A stretch of DNA of 64,000 bases. Source: Marinicauda salina. Lineage in GTDB: Bacteria; Pseudomonadota; Alphaproteobacteria; Caulobacterales; Maricaulaceae. The DNA is taken from contig NZ_QEXV01000003.1 of NCBI RefSeq assembly GCF_003122085.1, positions 437,001 to 501,000 of the forward strand, in the 5' to 3' direction. The stretch's first letter is position 1; each line of letters opens with the position of its first letter. Both the position numbers and the translations under genes were made by a program. Positions 1-11,162 of the stretch are shown here, one piece after another. Under the pieces are notes generated by a model. That model was not told the DNA's origin, did no database searches, and worked only from the letters and a program-made list of their open reading frames with translations.

Positions 1-940
<940 letters not shown>

Positions 941-1011
941 CGGGCGCGCTCCTCTTATTTCACGCCCGTCCGAGTCGGGCAATTGAGGAGACCGTACCCG
1001 TTTCGTTCCGC

Positions 1012-1026
1012 GAACGCAACAAGAAC
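1012..1026 (-). promoter_or_regulatory. LexA (SOS) box upstream of recA
   Basis: The reverse strand reads GTTC-TTGTTGC-GTTC, an exact match to the alphaproteobacterial LexA operator GTTC-N7-GTTC. It lies 72 nt upstream of the recA ATG, in the recA-cckA gap, as expected for LexA-repressed recA. Confidence 0.85.
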
Positions 1027-1055
1027 ATCGAAGCGCGACGGAACGCTCGCCGGCT

Positions 1056-3605
1056 TCAGCCGCCGAGCTCTTCCTTCACGCGCTCGGCGAGCTGGGGCAG
1101 CGTGAACGGCTTGGGCAGGAAGGAGACGTCGAGCTCCTTGGACAGCGTGTCGGAAAACTGCTCCTGGGCGTAGCCGGAGATGAACACGACGCGCGCGTCG
1201 CCCAGCTTGTCGCGCCCCTTCTCCAGCAGGCCCGGCCCGTCGAGCCCGGGCATGACGACGTCGGAGATGATCAGGTCGAAGCTCTCCGGCTCTTCGGTGA
1301 GGATCTCCAACGCCTCCTCGCCGTCGCAGGCCTCGACGACCTCGTAGCCGCGCTTGATCAGCGTCTTCGCCGCGATCGAGCGGACCGCGTCCTCGTCCTC
1401 GACCAGCAGGATGCGCCCCTTGCCGGCGAGGTCGGCGGGCTTGGAGGGCTTCTCCCGGGCGGCCTTGTCGGCCTCGATCGCCTCGGCCTCCTCGCGGCTG
1501 GGCGCGTGCTCGGGCAGATAGATAGTGAAGGTCGTGCCCTCGCCCGGCTTCGACTTCGCGAACAGGAAGCCGCCCGACTGCTTGACGATGCCGTAGACGG
1601 TGGCGAGCCCGAGGCCGGTGCCCTGCCCGGCCTCCTTGGTGGTGAAGAAGGGCTCGAAGATCTTGGCCAGCGTCGCCTCGTCCATGCCCGAGCCGGTGTC
1701 GCTCACGCGGATCGCCGCCCAGCGGCCTTCCTTCGGGTCGGGCGCGCCGGCCCGGCGCACCTCGTCGGCGTCGACGGCCTCGGTGGTGATGGTGAGCGCG
1801 CCGCCGCCGTCCTCGCGCATCGCGTCGCGGGCGTTGGTGGCGAGATTCATCACCGCGTTCTCGAGCTGGGTCTTGTCGGCGCGGATGAGCGGCAGGTTGC
1901 GGCCGTGCTTGATCTCCAGGCGCACCGATTCCTCGAGCACCTGGCGCAGCAGCACGGAGAAGTCCGACAGCGTGTCGCTCAGATCGAGCGTCGTCATGCG
2001 GAAGGTCTGCTTGCGCGAGAAGGCCAGCAGCTTCTTCACCAGTCCCGCCGCGCGGGCCACGGTCGAGTTGATCTGCTGCAGCTCGGCGTAGGACGGATCG
2101 CCCACGGGATGCCGGCCGAGCAGCTCGTCGGTGTTGAGCCGGATCGCGGTGAGCATGTTGTTGAAGTCGTGGGCCACGCCGCCGGCGAGCTGGCCGACCG
2201 CCTGCATCTTGGCGGCCTGGGCGAACTGCCGCTCGAGCTCCTTCAGCGCCGAGATATCCACGATATACGCCGCGCGCTTTCCGCCGCGCGCGGGCGCGAA
2301 GAAGAGATGCACCTCGCGCACGGCGTCGTCGCCGGCGCGCATGCGCGCCTCGGAGGGTTCGCCGCGACCCGACAGCGCGCGCGAGAACACCTCTTCGGCG
2401 CTCTCGCCTTCGCTCCAGTCGAACAGCTCGGTGAAGGGCTTGCCCGGGATCGCGCCGCCGCCGGACAGCTGAACGAGCGCCGGGTTGGCGTCCTCGAGGA
2501 TCGCCGTCTCGGGATCGGCGCCGTCGAGCCGGCACACGCCGAAGGGCGCCGAGGCGAACATGTCGTCGAGCGTGCGCCCGGCCTTCGGGCTGGCGTCGGC
2601 GATCGCCTGGGCCACGCCCGGCGGCGCGCCGGTGGTCGACAGACCGTAGACGACGCAGCGCGCCCGCGGCGGGCGCTCCTCGTCCCATTCCACGGCGAGC
2701 ACGACGGGGCTCTCGACGCCCTCGCGCGCGAGCAGGCGCGCGTCGAGACGGCTGACGCCGTCGGCGCCGCGGGTCTTGGCGAAGGCCTTGCCGAAATCGC
2801 CGGCGAGGAAGTCCTTCACCTTGAGCGGGCGCTCAGCCTCGACGCCGAGCCATTCGCGCAGCGTGGCGTTGGTCGCCAGCACGCGCCCCTCGCCGTCGGC
2901 GAGGAACAGGCCCACCGGGGCGCGCTCGGCCCAGTCGGGCGTCTCGATCTCGGTGTCGGGTTCGGCGCGCTCCTCGAAGAAGCGCCACACCGCGCCGCCG
3001 CCCTCGAGCGGCGAGACCTCGGCGGCGTAGACCGTCGCGCCGTCCGCCGACCGCCAGGCCGGCAGCGTCTCGCGGCCGGTCTGGCCGGCCGCCGCCGCGC
3101 GGGCGAGCCGATAGACCGCGCCGCCCGCCGCGCCCGTCCAGATGCGCTCGGGTCCGACCGGTCCGCCGCGGCCGCCGTCGCCAGCGAGCGCGCGATAGGC
3201 CGCATTCGCCCAGCGCGGCCGGCCGCCGGCGTCGGTGACCAGGACGGGGTCGCGCAGGGCCTCGAAGGCCGCCGCGGCGAGCCCCTTCACGCCCGTCTCC
3301 GAGCTCGAACCCGCGGCGAGCGAGCGGCCGGCCGTCTCGCCGGCCGCCAGCGCGTAGAGCAGCAGGAACGCCACGCAGGCGATTCCCGACAGCAGGACGA
3401 AGCCGTGCCAGCCCGCGCTCGCCGCGGCGAACAGCGCCACCGCCGCGGCGCCGAACGCACCCAGCGCCGCGGCCCAGAACACCGCCCGGGCCAGCGGCCG
3501 GGTCCAGCGCGACCGCGGCTCCGGGGCCGCCTCCGCGCGCTCGTCGGATTCGGGCGCGTCGGCTTTTCGGGACGTCTCGGTCTCGGCGGCGGGGGCGTCG
3601 GTCAT
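1056..3605 (-). CDS. cckA: Cell-cycle hybrid histidine kinase CckA
   Basis: Membrane-bound bifunctional kinase/phosphatase that feeds the ChpT-CtrA/CpdR phosphorelay and so controls flagellar and cell-cycle genes. Two membrane helices lie at about residues 41-86, followed by PAS-like regions, an H-box (GGVAHDFNN, His near 477), a HATPase domain with N-box and GTGLGL motif, and a C-terminal receiver with phospho-acceptor Asp near 782 (ISDVVMPG). I chose the ATG at 3605 because GGAG precedes it at good spacing; an in-frame ATG at 3665 would add 20 residues. It follows flhB after a gap of about 110 nt. The recA/cckA/flhB neighbourhood is what I recall for Caulobacter relatives. Confidence 0.93.
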   Translation of the reverse strand: MTDAPAAETETSRKADAPESDERAEAAPEPRSRWTRPLARAVFWAAALGAFGAAAVALFAAASAGWHGFVLLSGIACVAFLLLYALAAGETAGRSLAAGSSSETGVKGLAAAAFEALRDPVLVTDAGGRPRWANAAYRALAGDGGRGGPVGPERIWTGAAGGAVYRLARAAAAGQTGRETLPAWRSADGATVYAAEVSPLEGGGAVWRFFEERAEPDTEIETPDWAERAPVGLFLADGEGRVLATNATLREWLGVEAERPLKVKDFLAGDFGKAFAKTRGADGVSRLDARLLAREGVESPVVLAVEWDEERPPRARCVVYGLSTTGAPPGVAQAIADASPKAGRTLDDMFASAPFGVCRLDGADPETAILEDANPALVQLSGGGAIPGKPFTELFDWSEGESAEEVFSRALSGRGEPSEARMRAGDDAVREVHLFFAPARGGKRAAYIVDISALKELERQFAQAAKMQAVGQLAGGVAHDFNNMLTAIRLNTDELLGRHPVGDPSYAELQQINSTVARAAGLVKKLLAFSRKQTFRMTTLDLSDTLSDFSVLLRQVLEESVRLEIKHGRNLPLIRADKTQLENAVMNLATNARDAMREDGGGALTITTEAVDADEVRRAGAPDPKEGRWAAIRVSDTGSGMDEATLAKIFEPFFTTKEAGQGTGLGLATVYGIVKQSGGFLFAKSKPGEGTTFTIYLPEHAPSREEAEAIEADKAAREKPSKPADLAGKGRILLVEDEDAVRSIAAKTLIKRGYEVVEACDGEEALEILTEEPESFDLIISDVVMPGLDGPGLLEKGRDKLGDARVVFISGYAQEQFSDTLSKELDVSFLPKPFTLPQLAERVKEELGG

Positions 3606-3713
3606 GGCGCTCACTCCGGAATGGTCGGACCCGTCGGGCGATTCGCGCTCACCCTCGGGGATCAAGGTTAACGCTCTTTCTCGACGCGAGGCAGATCAAT
3701 CCGCGCGGGACGA

Positions 3714-4793
3714 TCACGAGTCGCGCCGGTCGCGTCCGCCCGACAGCGACAGCACATAGCCGATGACCTTGGCCACGGCGGCGTAGTGCTCGACGGGAAT
3801 CTCCTCCTCGAGCTCGGCGCCGTCATAGAGCGCGCGCGCCAGCGGCGGATCCTCCACGATCGGCACGTCGTGCTCGCCGGCGACCTCGCGAATCCGCAAC
3901 GCAACGGCGTCGACGCCCTTGGCCACGCAGATCGGCGCCGGGGTGACCCCCTGCTCGTATTTCAGCGCGATCGCGTAGTGGGTCGGGTTGGTTATCACGA
4001 CCGCGGCGTCGGGGACGTTGGAGATCATCCGCTTCTGGGCGCGCTCCTGGCGGATCTGGCGGAGCTTGGCGCGCACCATCGGGTCGCCCTCGGTCTCCTT
4101 GTGCTCGTCGCGGATCTCCTTGCGCGACATCTTGTTGCGTTCGATGAACTCGTGGCGCTGGAAGAAGAAGTCCGCCGCCGCGATCAGCGCGTAGACGAGC
4201 AGCGCCGCCAGCAGCAGCGTCACCGCGCCGTCGCGCACCAGCTGCAGGATGCCGATCGGCTCCATCGCGGGCAGGCGCAGCAGCTCGTCGCGGCGCGGCC
4301 AGAGCACGGCGGCGATGGCGATCGAGACCACGCCCATCTTGCCCACCCCCTTGAAGAAATTCATCCAGCCCTGCGGGCCGAACATGCGCTTGGCGCCCTC
4401 GACGGGGCTGAGCTTCGAGAGCTTGGGCTCCATCTTCGAGGCGGTGAACAGGAAGCCCTGCTGGACGTAATTGCCCATCACGCCGGCGATCATGAGCGCG
4501 ATGAAGGCCAGCCCGACGATCCCGCCGATGCGGATCGCGGTGGACGCGGCGAGATCCAGCGCGCCCGCCGGGTTCATGCTCAGGGTATGAGCCTGCGCGA
4601 AGAAGACGCTCAGCGAGCGGGCGAGATCGCGCGCCATGGTCGGGCTGAGCGCGCCGATGACGCCGAGCCCGGCGGCGAGGATGAACCAGCTCGGCAGCTC
4701 CTGGGACTTGGCGACATCGCCCTTTTCGCGCGCCTGGCGGAGGCGTCGCTCGGTCGGCTGCTCCGTCTTTTCTGACTTGTCCTCCTCGGCCAT
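3714..4793 (-). CDS. flhB: Flagellar export switch protein FlhB
   Basis: Inner-membrane component of the flagellar type III export apparatus that switches substrate class from rod/hook to filament. It has the hydrophilic N-terminal stretch EDKSEKTEQPTERRLRQAR, four hydrophobic segments, and the autocleavage motif NPTH near residue 268 (VVITNPTHYAIAL). Its length of 359 aa is normal. It is third in a fliQ-fliR-flhB operon, starting 7 nt after fliR stops. Confidence 0.96.
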   Translation of the reverse strand: MAEEDKSEKTEQPTERRLRQAREKGDVAKSQELPSWFILAAGLGVIGALSPTMARDLARSLSVFFAQAHTLSMNPAGALDLAASTAIRIGGIVGLAFIALMIAGVMGNYVQQGFLFTASKMEPKLSKLSPVEGAKRMFGPQGWMNFFKGVGKMGVVSIAIAAVLWPRRDELLRLPAMEPIGILQLVRDGAVTLLLAALLVYALIAAADFFFQRHEFIERNKMSRKEIRDEHKETEGDPMVRAKLRQIRQERAQKRMISNVPDAAVVITNPTHYAIALKYEQGVTPAPICVAKGVDAVALRIREVAGEHDVPIVEDPPLARALYDGAELEEEIPVEHYAAVAKVIGYVLSLSGGRDRRDS

Positions 4794-4800
4794 GCCCGCC

Positions 4801-5562
4801 TCACTGCAGCGTCACGGCGAAGCGCTCGAAGCGCTCCAGCCAGACCAACGCCATGGCGCCCAGCGACATGGCCAGGATCGAGAACCCCACGAGGATGTTC
4901 AGCGGCATGGCGATGAAAAATATCTGCGCCTGCGGCATCAGCCGCGAAAGCACGCCGAGACCGAGATAGAACATCAGGCCGAAGACGATCAGCGGCGAGG
5001 CGATCTGCACGCCGATGACGAAGGCGTCGATGAACAGGCCGAGCGCCCAGTAGGCGGCGTCCTCGAACATGGGCGGCGCGCCGGCGGGCATCATCTCGTA
5101 GGAGCCCGCCGCCGCGCGCAGCAGCAGGTGGTGCAGGTTGGTCGCGAAGATCAGCAGCATGAAGACGAGATTGATGAACGTCGCCGGCAGCGCGCCCTGC
5201 TGGCCCTGCGAGGGATCGAAGGACTGCGCCATGGCCAGGCCGGCCTGGTAGCCGATGACCTGGCCGGCGACCGCGCCGGCGGCGAGCAGGAATCGCGTGG
5301 CCATGCCGATCATCAGCCCGATCAGCGCCTCGAGCGCGACCATGCCGGCGAGCGCGCCGGCGGTCTCGGGCATCGCCGGCAGGCGGCCGGCGAGCATCGG
5401 ACCCGCGGCGAAGGCGAAGGCCAGCGCGAAGGACAGGCGGATGCGCGGCGGGACCCACGGCTCGCCGAAGCCGGGCAGCAGCATCACGATCGCGCCGATC
5501 CGCGCGAAGATAAGCCCGGCCGTGAAGATCACGGCGGCGGGATCAAGGCCGGCGTACATCAA
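4801..5562 (-). CDS. fliR: Flagellar export gate protein FliR
   Basis: Integral membrane protein of the FliPQR export gate. The 253-aa protein has about six hydrophobic helices and the characteristic FliR stretch near PLIVFGLMFYLGLGVLSRL, followed by QIFFIAMPLNILVGF. It is preceded almost directly by fliQ (2 nt between genes) and followed by flhB, the usual order in alphaproteobacteria. Confidence 0.95.
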   Translation of the reverse strand: MMYAGLDPAAVIFTAGLIFARIGAIVMLLPGFGEPWVPPRIRLSFALAFAFAAGPMLAGRLPAMPETAGALAGMVALEALIGLMIGMATRFLLAAGAVAGQVIGYQAGLAMAQSFDPSQGQQGALPATFINLVFMLLIFATNLHHLLLRAAAGSYEMMPAGAPPMFEDAAYWALGLFIDAFVIGVQIASPLIVFGLMFYLGLGVLSRLMPQAQIFFIAMPLNILVGFSILAMSLGAMALVWLERFERFAVTLQ

Positions 5563-5563
5563 T

Positions 5564-5830
5564 TCAGCCTGCGATGATTCGGTCGGCCAGCGTCGTCACG
5601 AAGCCCGACATCACCGCCCCCATGAGCGGCAGGAATACCAGCAGCGCAATGAAGATGGCGATGATCTTCGGCACGAAGACCAGCGTCATCTCCTGGACCT
5701 GGGTGAGCGCCTGGAGCAGCGCGATCATCAGGCCCACGGCCAGGCCGACCAGCATCACCGGGGCGGACATGGCCAGCATCACCCAGATGGCCTCGCGTGC
5801 GATGTCGAGCACTTCTGCGCCGGTCATCAC
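5564..5830 (-). CDS. fliQ: Flagellar export gate protein FliQ
   Basis: Small (88 aa) two-helix subunit of the FliPQR gate. The family motif region GLMIALLQALTQVQEMTLVFVPKI is clear. It is the first gene of fliQ-fliR-flhB. A CtrA-like site lies about 60 nt upstream, matching the known CtrA control of fliQ in Caulobacter. Confidence 0.95.
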   Translation of the reverse strand: MMTGAEVLDIAREAIWVMLAMSAPVMLVGLAVGLMIALLQALTQVQEMTLVFVPKIIAIFIALLVFLPLMGAVMSGFVTTLADRIIAG

Positions 5831-5890
5831 GAGCCTCTCTTCGCCGGGGCGCGTCCTGCGCCCCCTCGTCCGGAGGCTCCCGCGTCCCGG

Positions 5891-5905
5891 TTAACAAACG
5901 TTTAT
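5891..5905 (-). promoter_or_regulatory. Probable CtrA box for fliQ operon
   Basis: TTAA-CAAACGT-TTAT differs in one position from the CtrA consensus TTAA-N7-TTAA. It lies about 60 nt upstream of the fliQ start, between divergent fliQ and the DUF885 gene. fliQ is a classic CtrA target in Caulobacter (known); use here is inferred. Confidence 0.5.
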
Positions 5906-6023
5906 GAACGGTGAACGGGACTAGGCGCGGGCAACGTTTCGTGATGGTTTAGCGACATAGATGATTTTTCAGCGCGCGCCGCCCTTCCCGGGACGCGCTG
6001 CGCTTTCGCTTGGGGAGACATTC

Positions 6024-7895
6024 ATGCGAATTCAGCTTCTGTTCGGCGCGGCGTCGCTCGCGCTTCTGGCCGCCTGCGGCGAAACCGAGAATGCGGCGCC
6101 GACGGCGGCCGACACGTCGGCCAGCGCGAACACGCAAACCGCTCAGCAGACCGAACAGACCGAATCCGAGCGGCTCTACGCCTGGCTCGACGAAGTCTTC
6201 CAGACCGAGCTGGCGCATTCGCCCGAGTTCAAGACCCAGCTCGGCGTCATCGACGACTCCTACGGCCAATGGGATCCGCGCGGCGACGAAGCCGCCCGCG
6301 AGAACTTCGAGCGCCGGCAGGGCTATCTCGACCACATGCGCGAGACGTTCGACTACGACGCGCTCGACGAGAACGCGCAGCTCACCTACGGCTTCATGGA
6401 GCACCAGGGCGAAATGGCCGCGCGGCTCTACGAGGTCCGCGAGAGCGGCTACGTCTTCTCCCCGATGCTCGACAGCATTTCGGGGCTGACGAGCTTCCTC
6501 ATCAACAATCACCGCGTCAGCGAACCCGCCCACGCCGAAGCGTATATCAGCCGCCTGGAAGGCGTCGGCGCGGTGATCGACACGCTGGTCGCCGAGGCCG
6601 AGGAGCGCGCCGAAAACGGCGTGCGTCTGCCGCTGTTCGCCTATCCGCGCCTGATCTCGGCGGCGAACAATCAGCTGTCCGGCGCCCCGTTCGACGAGTC
6701 GGACGAGGACAGCGCCCTGCTCGACGACTTCCGGGGCAAGGTTGAGGCGCTGGAGATTTCCGACGAGGACAAGGCCGGGCTGATCGACCGGGCGCGCGCC
6801 GCGCTCGTCGACGTCTATCAGCCCGCGATGGAGCGCTACATCGCCTCGCTCGAGGCGATGGAGGAAGACGCCGATACGCGCGCCGGCATCTGGAAGAACC
6901 CGAACGGCGAAGCCTACTACGCCGCCCAGATCGCCAACTACACCACGCGCGACGACCTGACCGCCGAGGAGATCCACGAGATCGGCCTGTCCGAGGTCGA
7001 GCGCATCCAGAACGAGATGCGCGCGATCATGGCCGAGGTCGGGTTCGAGGGCGATCTCGCCGACTTCTTCGAATACATGCGCACCAGCGAGGACTTCCGC
7101 TATCCGGACACCGAGGAAGGTCGGCAGGCCTATCTCGAGGAGTCGACGCGCCTCATCGACCAGGTGATGGAGCGCGCGCCGGAATATTTCGACACGCTGC
7201 CCGAGGCCGATCTCGAGGTCCGCGCCGTCGAGGCCTGGCGCGAGGACACCGCCACCGGCGCGTTCTACAACCAGCCCGCGCTCGATGGCTCGCGGCCGGG
7301 CTACTACTACGTCAATCTCTCCAACATGGACGACAACCCGAGCTACCTGATGGAGAGCCTCGCCTACCACGAGGGCGCGCCGGGCCATCACTTCCAGATC
7401 GCGCTCGCCCAGGAGCTCGAGGACCTGCCGATGCTCCAGAAGCTCGGCTTCAATTCGGCCTATGTCGAGGGCTGGGCGCTCTACGCCGAGCATCTCGGCA
7501 AGGACATGGGCTTCTTCACCGATCCCTATCGCGACTTCGGCCGGCTCTCCTACGAAATCTTCCGCGCGGTGCGCCTGGTGGTCGACACCGGCATCCACGA
7601 CCAGCGCTGGACCCGCGAGGAAGCCATCGACTACATGCTCGCCAACACGCCGATGACCGAGGGCGACATCACCCCGGAGATCGAGCGCTACATCGTCTGG
7701 CCGGGCCAGGCGCTGTCCTACAAGATCGGCATGATGACCATCCTCGACCTGCGCGAGCGCGCGATGGACGAGCTCGGCGAGGACTTCACCTATGGCGGGT
7801 TCCACGACGCCGTGCTGACGGCGGGGTCGCTCCCGCTGCCGCTGCTCGAGGAGCGCGTCGACGCCTGGATCGCCGAAGTCGGCGCCCAGGACTGA
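6024..7895 (+). CDS. DUF885 family lipoprotein, putative metallopeptidase (copy 1)
   Basis: Predicted lipoprotein of the DUF885 family, whose members are thought to be zinc peptidases. The ATG at 6024 follows GGGGAGA and gives a signal peptide ending in lipobox LLAAC; an upstream in-frame start at 5961 would spoil it. The family signature HEGAPGHHFQ lies near residue 449 and EGWALYAEHL near 482. The substrate cannot be read from sequence. A second DUF885 gene follows 35 nt later, so the two probably share a transcript. Confidence 0.85.
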   Translation: MRIQLLFGAASLALLAACGETENAAPTAADTSASANTQTAQQTEQTESERLYAWLDEVFQTELAHSPEFKTQLGVIDDSYGQWDPRGDEAARENFERRQGYLDHMRETFDYDALDENAQLTYGFMEHQGEMAARLYEVRESGYVFSPMLDSISGLTSFLINNHRVSEPAHAEAYISRLEGVGAVIDTLVAEAEERAENGVRLPLFAYPRLISAANNQLSGAPFDESDEDSALLDDFRGKVEALEISDEDKAGLIDRARAALVDVYQPAMERYIASLEAMEEDADTRAGIWKNPNGEAYYAAQIANYTTRDDLTAEEIHEIGLSEVERIQNEMRAIMAEVGFEGDLADFFEYMRTSEDFRYPDTEEGRQAYLEESTRLIDQVMERAPEYFDTLPEADLEVRAVEAWREDTATGAFYNQPALDGSRPGYYYVNLSNMDDNPSYLMESLAYHEGAPGHHFQIALAQELEDLPMLQKLGFNSAYVEGWALYAEHLGKDMGFFTDPYRDFGRLSYEIFRAVRLVVDTGIHDQRWTREEAIDYMLANTPMTEGDITPEIERYIVWPGQALSYKIGMMTILDLRERAMDELGEDFTYGGFHDAVLTAGSLPLPLLEERVDAWIAEVGAQD

Positions 7896-7930
7896 TCGCA
7901 CCGCCGCAGACAAGACCGGGGGAGAGACCC

Positions 7931-9835
7931 ATGACACGACTGACCACCCTGCTCGCCGGGGCGAGCCTCGCCGCACTGCTCGCCGCCTGCGGGGAGACCG
8001 TCGACGAGGCGGCCACCAACGCGGCCGCGCCCGCCGCGGCTTCGGAAACGCAATCCGGTGACGGCGCGGAGACGGAGACGGCGACCAGCGAAAGCGAGCG
8101 GCTGAACGCCTGGTTCGAGGAGCAGTTCGAGGCGCGCCTGGCGCGCTCGCCGATGTTCCAGACCTATCTCGGCCGCAAGACCAATTACGGCCAGTGGGAC
8201 GACGCCTCGCCGGAGTTCCGCGAAGAGACCTACGAGATGGAGCAGGCCGCCATCGAGGAGATGCGCGAGCGCTTCGACTACGACGCCCTCGACGAGGACG
8301 CGCAGCTGTCCTGGCGGCTGGCCGAGTACAACGCCGAGAACGATCGCGAGGGCTGGCCCTATCGCGATCACCGCTACGTCTTCACGCAGCGCTCCGGCCC
8401 GCATTCGGGCGTTCCGGCCTTCCTGATCAACCAGCACCGCGTCGACACGGTCGACGACGCCGAGGCGTATATCGAGCGCATCGTCAATGCGGAGAGCTAT
8501 CTCGACCAGAACGCGGCCAACGCCGAGGCGCGGTTCGAGGACGGGGTGCACCCCCCGCTGTGGACGTACGCGCAGATGATCCAGACCTCGCGCAACGTCA
8601 TCTCCGGCGCGCCGTTCGACGAGTCCGGCGAGGACAGCCCGCTGCTGGCCGACTTCCGCGGCAAGGTCGAGGCCCTCGACATCTCCGACGAGGACAAGGC
8701 CGACCTGATCGCGCGCGCCGAGACCGCGCTGACCAACTCGCTGCAGCCCGCCTACGAGCGCCTGATCGCGATGTTCCAGCGCCAGTCCGAGACCGCCTCG
8801 AGCGATGACGGCGTGTGGAAGCTGCCCGACGGCGCGGCGTACTACGACTGGCTGCTGAGCAACTACACCACCACCGACATGACGGCCGAGGAGATCCACC
8901 AGCTCGGCCTGTCGGAGGTCGAGCGCATCCACGGCGAGATGCGCGCGATCATGGAGCAGGTGCAGTTCGACGGCTCGCTGCAGGACTTCTTCGAATTCAT
9001 GCGCACCGACGAGCAGTTCTACTATTCGAACACGCCGGAGGGCCGCGAAGCCTATCTCGCCGAGGCGACCGCGCTCATCGACACGATGCGCGAAGCGCTG
9101 CCGGACTGGTTCGACACGCTGCCCGAGGCCGACATCGTCGTGCGCCGCGTCGAGCCGTTCCGCGAGGCCAGCGCGGGCAAGGCGTTCTACCAGCGCCCGG
9201 CGCCGAACGGGTCGCGCCCGGGCGTCTACTACGCCAACCTGCGCGACATGGCCGAGATGCCGACCTACCAGATGGAGGCGCTCGCCTATCACGAGGGCAT
9301 CCCCGGCCATCACATGCAGCTGGCGATCATGCAGGAACTCGAGGACGTGCCGTCCTTCCGGCGCTTCGGCGGCTTCACCGCCTACACCGAGGGCTGGGGG
9401 CTCTACTCCGAGTATCTGCCGAAGGAGATGGGCTTCTACGAGGATCCCTATTCGGACTTCGGCCGGCTGGCGATGGAGCTGTGGCGCGCCGCCCGCCTCG
9501 TCGTCGACACCGGGCTCCATCACCATCGCTGGACCCGCGAGGAGGCGATCGACTACCTGCTCGAGAACACGCCCAATCCCGAGGGCGACGCGATCAACGC
9601 CATCGAGCGCTACATCGTCTTCCCGGGCCAGGCGACGGCCTACAAGATCGGCATGAACGAGATCCTGAGTCTCCGCGAGGAGGCCCGCGCCGAGCTGGGC
9701 GAGGACTTCGACATCGGCGAGTTCCACGACGTCGTGCTGAGCGACGGCGCGGTGCCGCTCGAAGTGCTCGGCGAGCTGGTCGAGGACTGGATCGTCGAGG
9801 TTCAGGCCCAGGACGCCATGGAAGCGGCCGAATAG
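7931..9835 (+). CDS. DUF885 family lipoprotein, putative metallopeptidase (copy 2)
   Basis: Paralogue of the preceding gene, alignable along its length. It has a signal peptide with lipobox LLAAC (634 aa), [10 protein letters not shown] near residue 453 and [10 protein letters not shown] after it. GGGGAGAG precedes the ATG. The pair looks like an old tandem duplication with all motif residues kept in both, which argues for two working enzymes of different specificity (inference). A strong terminator follows. Confidence 0.85.
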   Translation: MTRLTTLLAGASLAALLAACGETVDEAATNAAAPAAASETQSGDGAETETATSESERLNAWFEEQFEARLARSPMFQTYLGRKTNYGQWDDASPEFREETYEMEQAAIEEMRERFDYDALDEDAQLSWRLAEYNAENDREGWPYRDHRYVFTQRSGPHSGVPAFLINQHRVDTVDDAEAYIERIVNAESYLDQNAANAEARFEDGVHPPLWTYAQMIQTSRNVISGAPFDESGEDSPLLADFRGKVEALDISDEDKADLIARAETALTNSLQPAYERLIAMFQRQSETASSDDGVWKLPDGAAYYDWLLSNYTTTDMTAEEIHQLGLSEVERIHGEMRAIMEQVQFDGSLQDFFEFMRTDEQFYYSNTPEGREAYLAEATALIDTMREALPDWFDTLPEADIVVRRVEPFREASAGKAFYQRPAPNGSRPGVYYANLRDMAEMPTYQMEALAYHEGIPGHHMQLAIMQELEDVPSFRRFGGFTAYTEGWGLYSEYLPKEMGFYEDPYSDFGRLAMELWRAARLVVDTGLHHHRWTREEAIDYLLENTPNPEGDAINAIERYIVFPGQATAYKIGMNEILSLREEARAELGEDFDIGEFHDVVLSDGAVPLEVLGELVEDWIVEVQAQDAMEAAE

Positions 9836-9861
9836 CCGGTCCGGCTCACCGGGAACCAGAA

Positions 9862-9890
9862 AGCCCCGCGGTTCCGGCCGCGGGGCTTTT
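9862..9890 (+). terminator. Rho-independent terminator after DUF885 pair
   Basis: Perfect 10-bp stem AGCCCCGCGG / CCGCGGGGCT around a 6-nt loop, followed by TTTT. It sits between the convergent DUF885 gene and fliE. The reverse reading also ends in TTTC, so it may serve both. Confidence 0.85.
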
Positions 9891-9918
9891 CATTGCCGCT
9901 GCGCACGCAGCGCAGCCG

Positions 9919-10227
9919 TCAGATCGGCATCTTGAGGATGTCCTGGTAGGCGCGGATGACCTGGTCGCGCACGGCGATGACGGTCTCCAGCTGCGTCTCG
10001 GCCGCCGACACGGCGGTGACGACGTCGACGAGCTCGGCCTGACCGACGGCGGCCTGGGCGGTCAGCGTCTCGGCCGCCTGCAGGCTGGACTCGGTGTTCT
10101 GGACGGCGTCGTTGACGAGCGCGCCGAAATCCGCGCCCGACGGCGCGGCGGCGTCCTGGCCGCCGGAAGCGGCCGAGGCGGCGGCCTGCTGGGCGGCGGC
10201 GTAGGCGCGAAGGGCTGCCGGATCCAT
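9919..10227 (-). CDS. fliE: Flagellar hook-basal body protein FliE
   Basis: Junction protein between the MS ring and the proximal rod. The 102-aa sequence has an Ala-rich N-terminus and the conserved C-terminal region AAETQLETVIAVRDQVIRAYQDILKMPI typical of FliE. It is last in a flgB-flgC-fliE operon, starting 11 nt after flgC. Confidence 0.93.
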   Translation of the reverse strand: MDPAALRAYAAAQQAAASAASGGQDAAAPSGADFGALVNDAVQNTESSLQAAETLTAQAAVGQAELVDVVTAVSAAETQLETVIAVRDQVIRAYQDILKMPI

Positions 10228-10238
10228 CGCCTAGCCTC

Positions 10239-10652
10239 CTAGCGCCTGATGAGATCGAGCGTGCGTTCCATCATGCGCCGCGATCCCTCGATCATGTTCA
10301 TGTTGGCTTCGTAGGAGCGCTGCGCCTCGCGCATGTCCATCAGCTCGACCATGAACGTCACGTTCGGATAGCGGACATAGCCGTCGCCGTTGGCGGCGGG
10401 ATGGCCGGGCTCGTAGACCAGCTTGAAATCGCTCCGGTCGGGCTGCACGTCGGTCATGCGCACCAGCTCGCCGCCGGTGGCGCGATCGAGCTCGGCGTCG
10501 AAGACCGGGATCTGGCGACGGTAGGGATCCTCCTCCGGCGTGCGTCCGGTCGACGACGCGTTGGCGAGGTTCTCCGCGATGATGCGCATCCGCGACGACT
10601 GGGCGCGCAGCCCGGCCGCGGCGATCTGCATGGTCTCGGACGCCTTGTCCAT
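10239..10652 (-). CDS. flgC: Proximal rod protein FlgC
   Basis: Proximal rod subunit (137 aa). The N-terminal rod/hook signature is QSSRMRIIAENLANASST and the C-terminal one is ELMDMREAQRSYEANMNMIE. It is second in flgB-flgC-fliE, with 29 nt after flgB. Confidence 0.95.
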   Translation of the reverse strand: MDKASETMQIAAAGLRAQSSRMRIIAENLANASSTGRTPEEDPYRRQIPVFDAELDRATGGELVRMTDVQPDRSDFKLVYEPGHPAANGDGYVRYPNVTFMVELMDMREAQRSYEANMNMIEGSRRMMERTLDLIRR

Positions 10653-10681
10653 GGCTCAGGACTCCTTCTGGTCCATCCCGT

Positions 10682-11095
10682 TCAGCGGCCCGGCGGGCTC
10701 GACGCCATCCGCATCAGCGCCAGGCTCTTCTGGTACAGCCCCAGCACGGTCTCGAAGCGCATGCGATTCTCGTTCGCGCGCACCATCTGTTCCTCGAGCA
10801 CGACCGAATTGCCGTTGATCGTCGTCTCGGTGTCCGGCGCCCGCCGCGCCGTGTATTCGCGCCGCGCGCCCTCGCGGCCGGAGATGTGCCCGGGCTCGGA
10901 CACCGTCAGGCTCACCGGCTCGACGCGCTGGGCGCCCTCGAGCGCGCGTTCAAACTCGGTGCGCGGGATGTCGCGCGGCGTGAAGCCCGGCGTGTTCGCG
11001 TTGGCGACGTTCTCCGCGATCACGCGCTGGCGGTCGTTGTGATAGGCGAGCGCCTGGCGCAGAACCGCGAGAACGGGAACGTCATCCGGCTGCAT
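10682..11095 (-). CDS. flgB: Proximal rod protein FlgB
   Basis: Proximal rod subunit (137 aa) with the rod signature HNDRQRVIAENVANANTPGF and a C-terminal helix ENRMRFETVLGLYQKSLALM. First gene of its operon; divergent from fliO across a 188-nt gap that contains a perfect CtrA box. Confidence 0.95.
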   Translation of the reverse strand: MQPDDVPVLAVLRQALAYHNDRQRVIAENVANANTPGFTPRDIPRTEFERALEGAQRVEPVSLTVSEPGHISGREGARREYTARRAPDTETTINGNSVVLEEQMVRANENRMRFETVLGLYQKSLALMRMASSPPGR

Positions 11096-11147
11096 CTCGG
11101 GCGGGCTCCCTTCCTCTGGGTCGACTGAGACTCTTCCCGCGCGCCGG

Positions 11148-11162
11148 TTAAGACAGACTTAA
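11148..11162. promoter_or_regulatory. CtrA box between flgB and fliO
   Basis: TTAA-GACAGAC-TTAA is an exact TTAA-N7-TTAA CtrA site. It lies 53 nt upstream of flgB and 122 nt upstream of fliO, so flgBC-fliE is the better-placed target, though control of both is possible. TTAACC half sites occur nearby at about 11199. Confidence 0.7.

Noticed and set aside
1506-3671. 721-codon plus-strand ORF opposite cckA
   Set aside because: Low-complexity Arg/Ala-rich translation with no domains; CckA on the minus strand explains the region.
5949-9727. Two long minus-strand ORFs opposite the DUF885 genes
   Set aside because: Shadow frames; the plus strand has lipoboxes, ribosome-binding sites and HEGxPGHH motifs.
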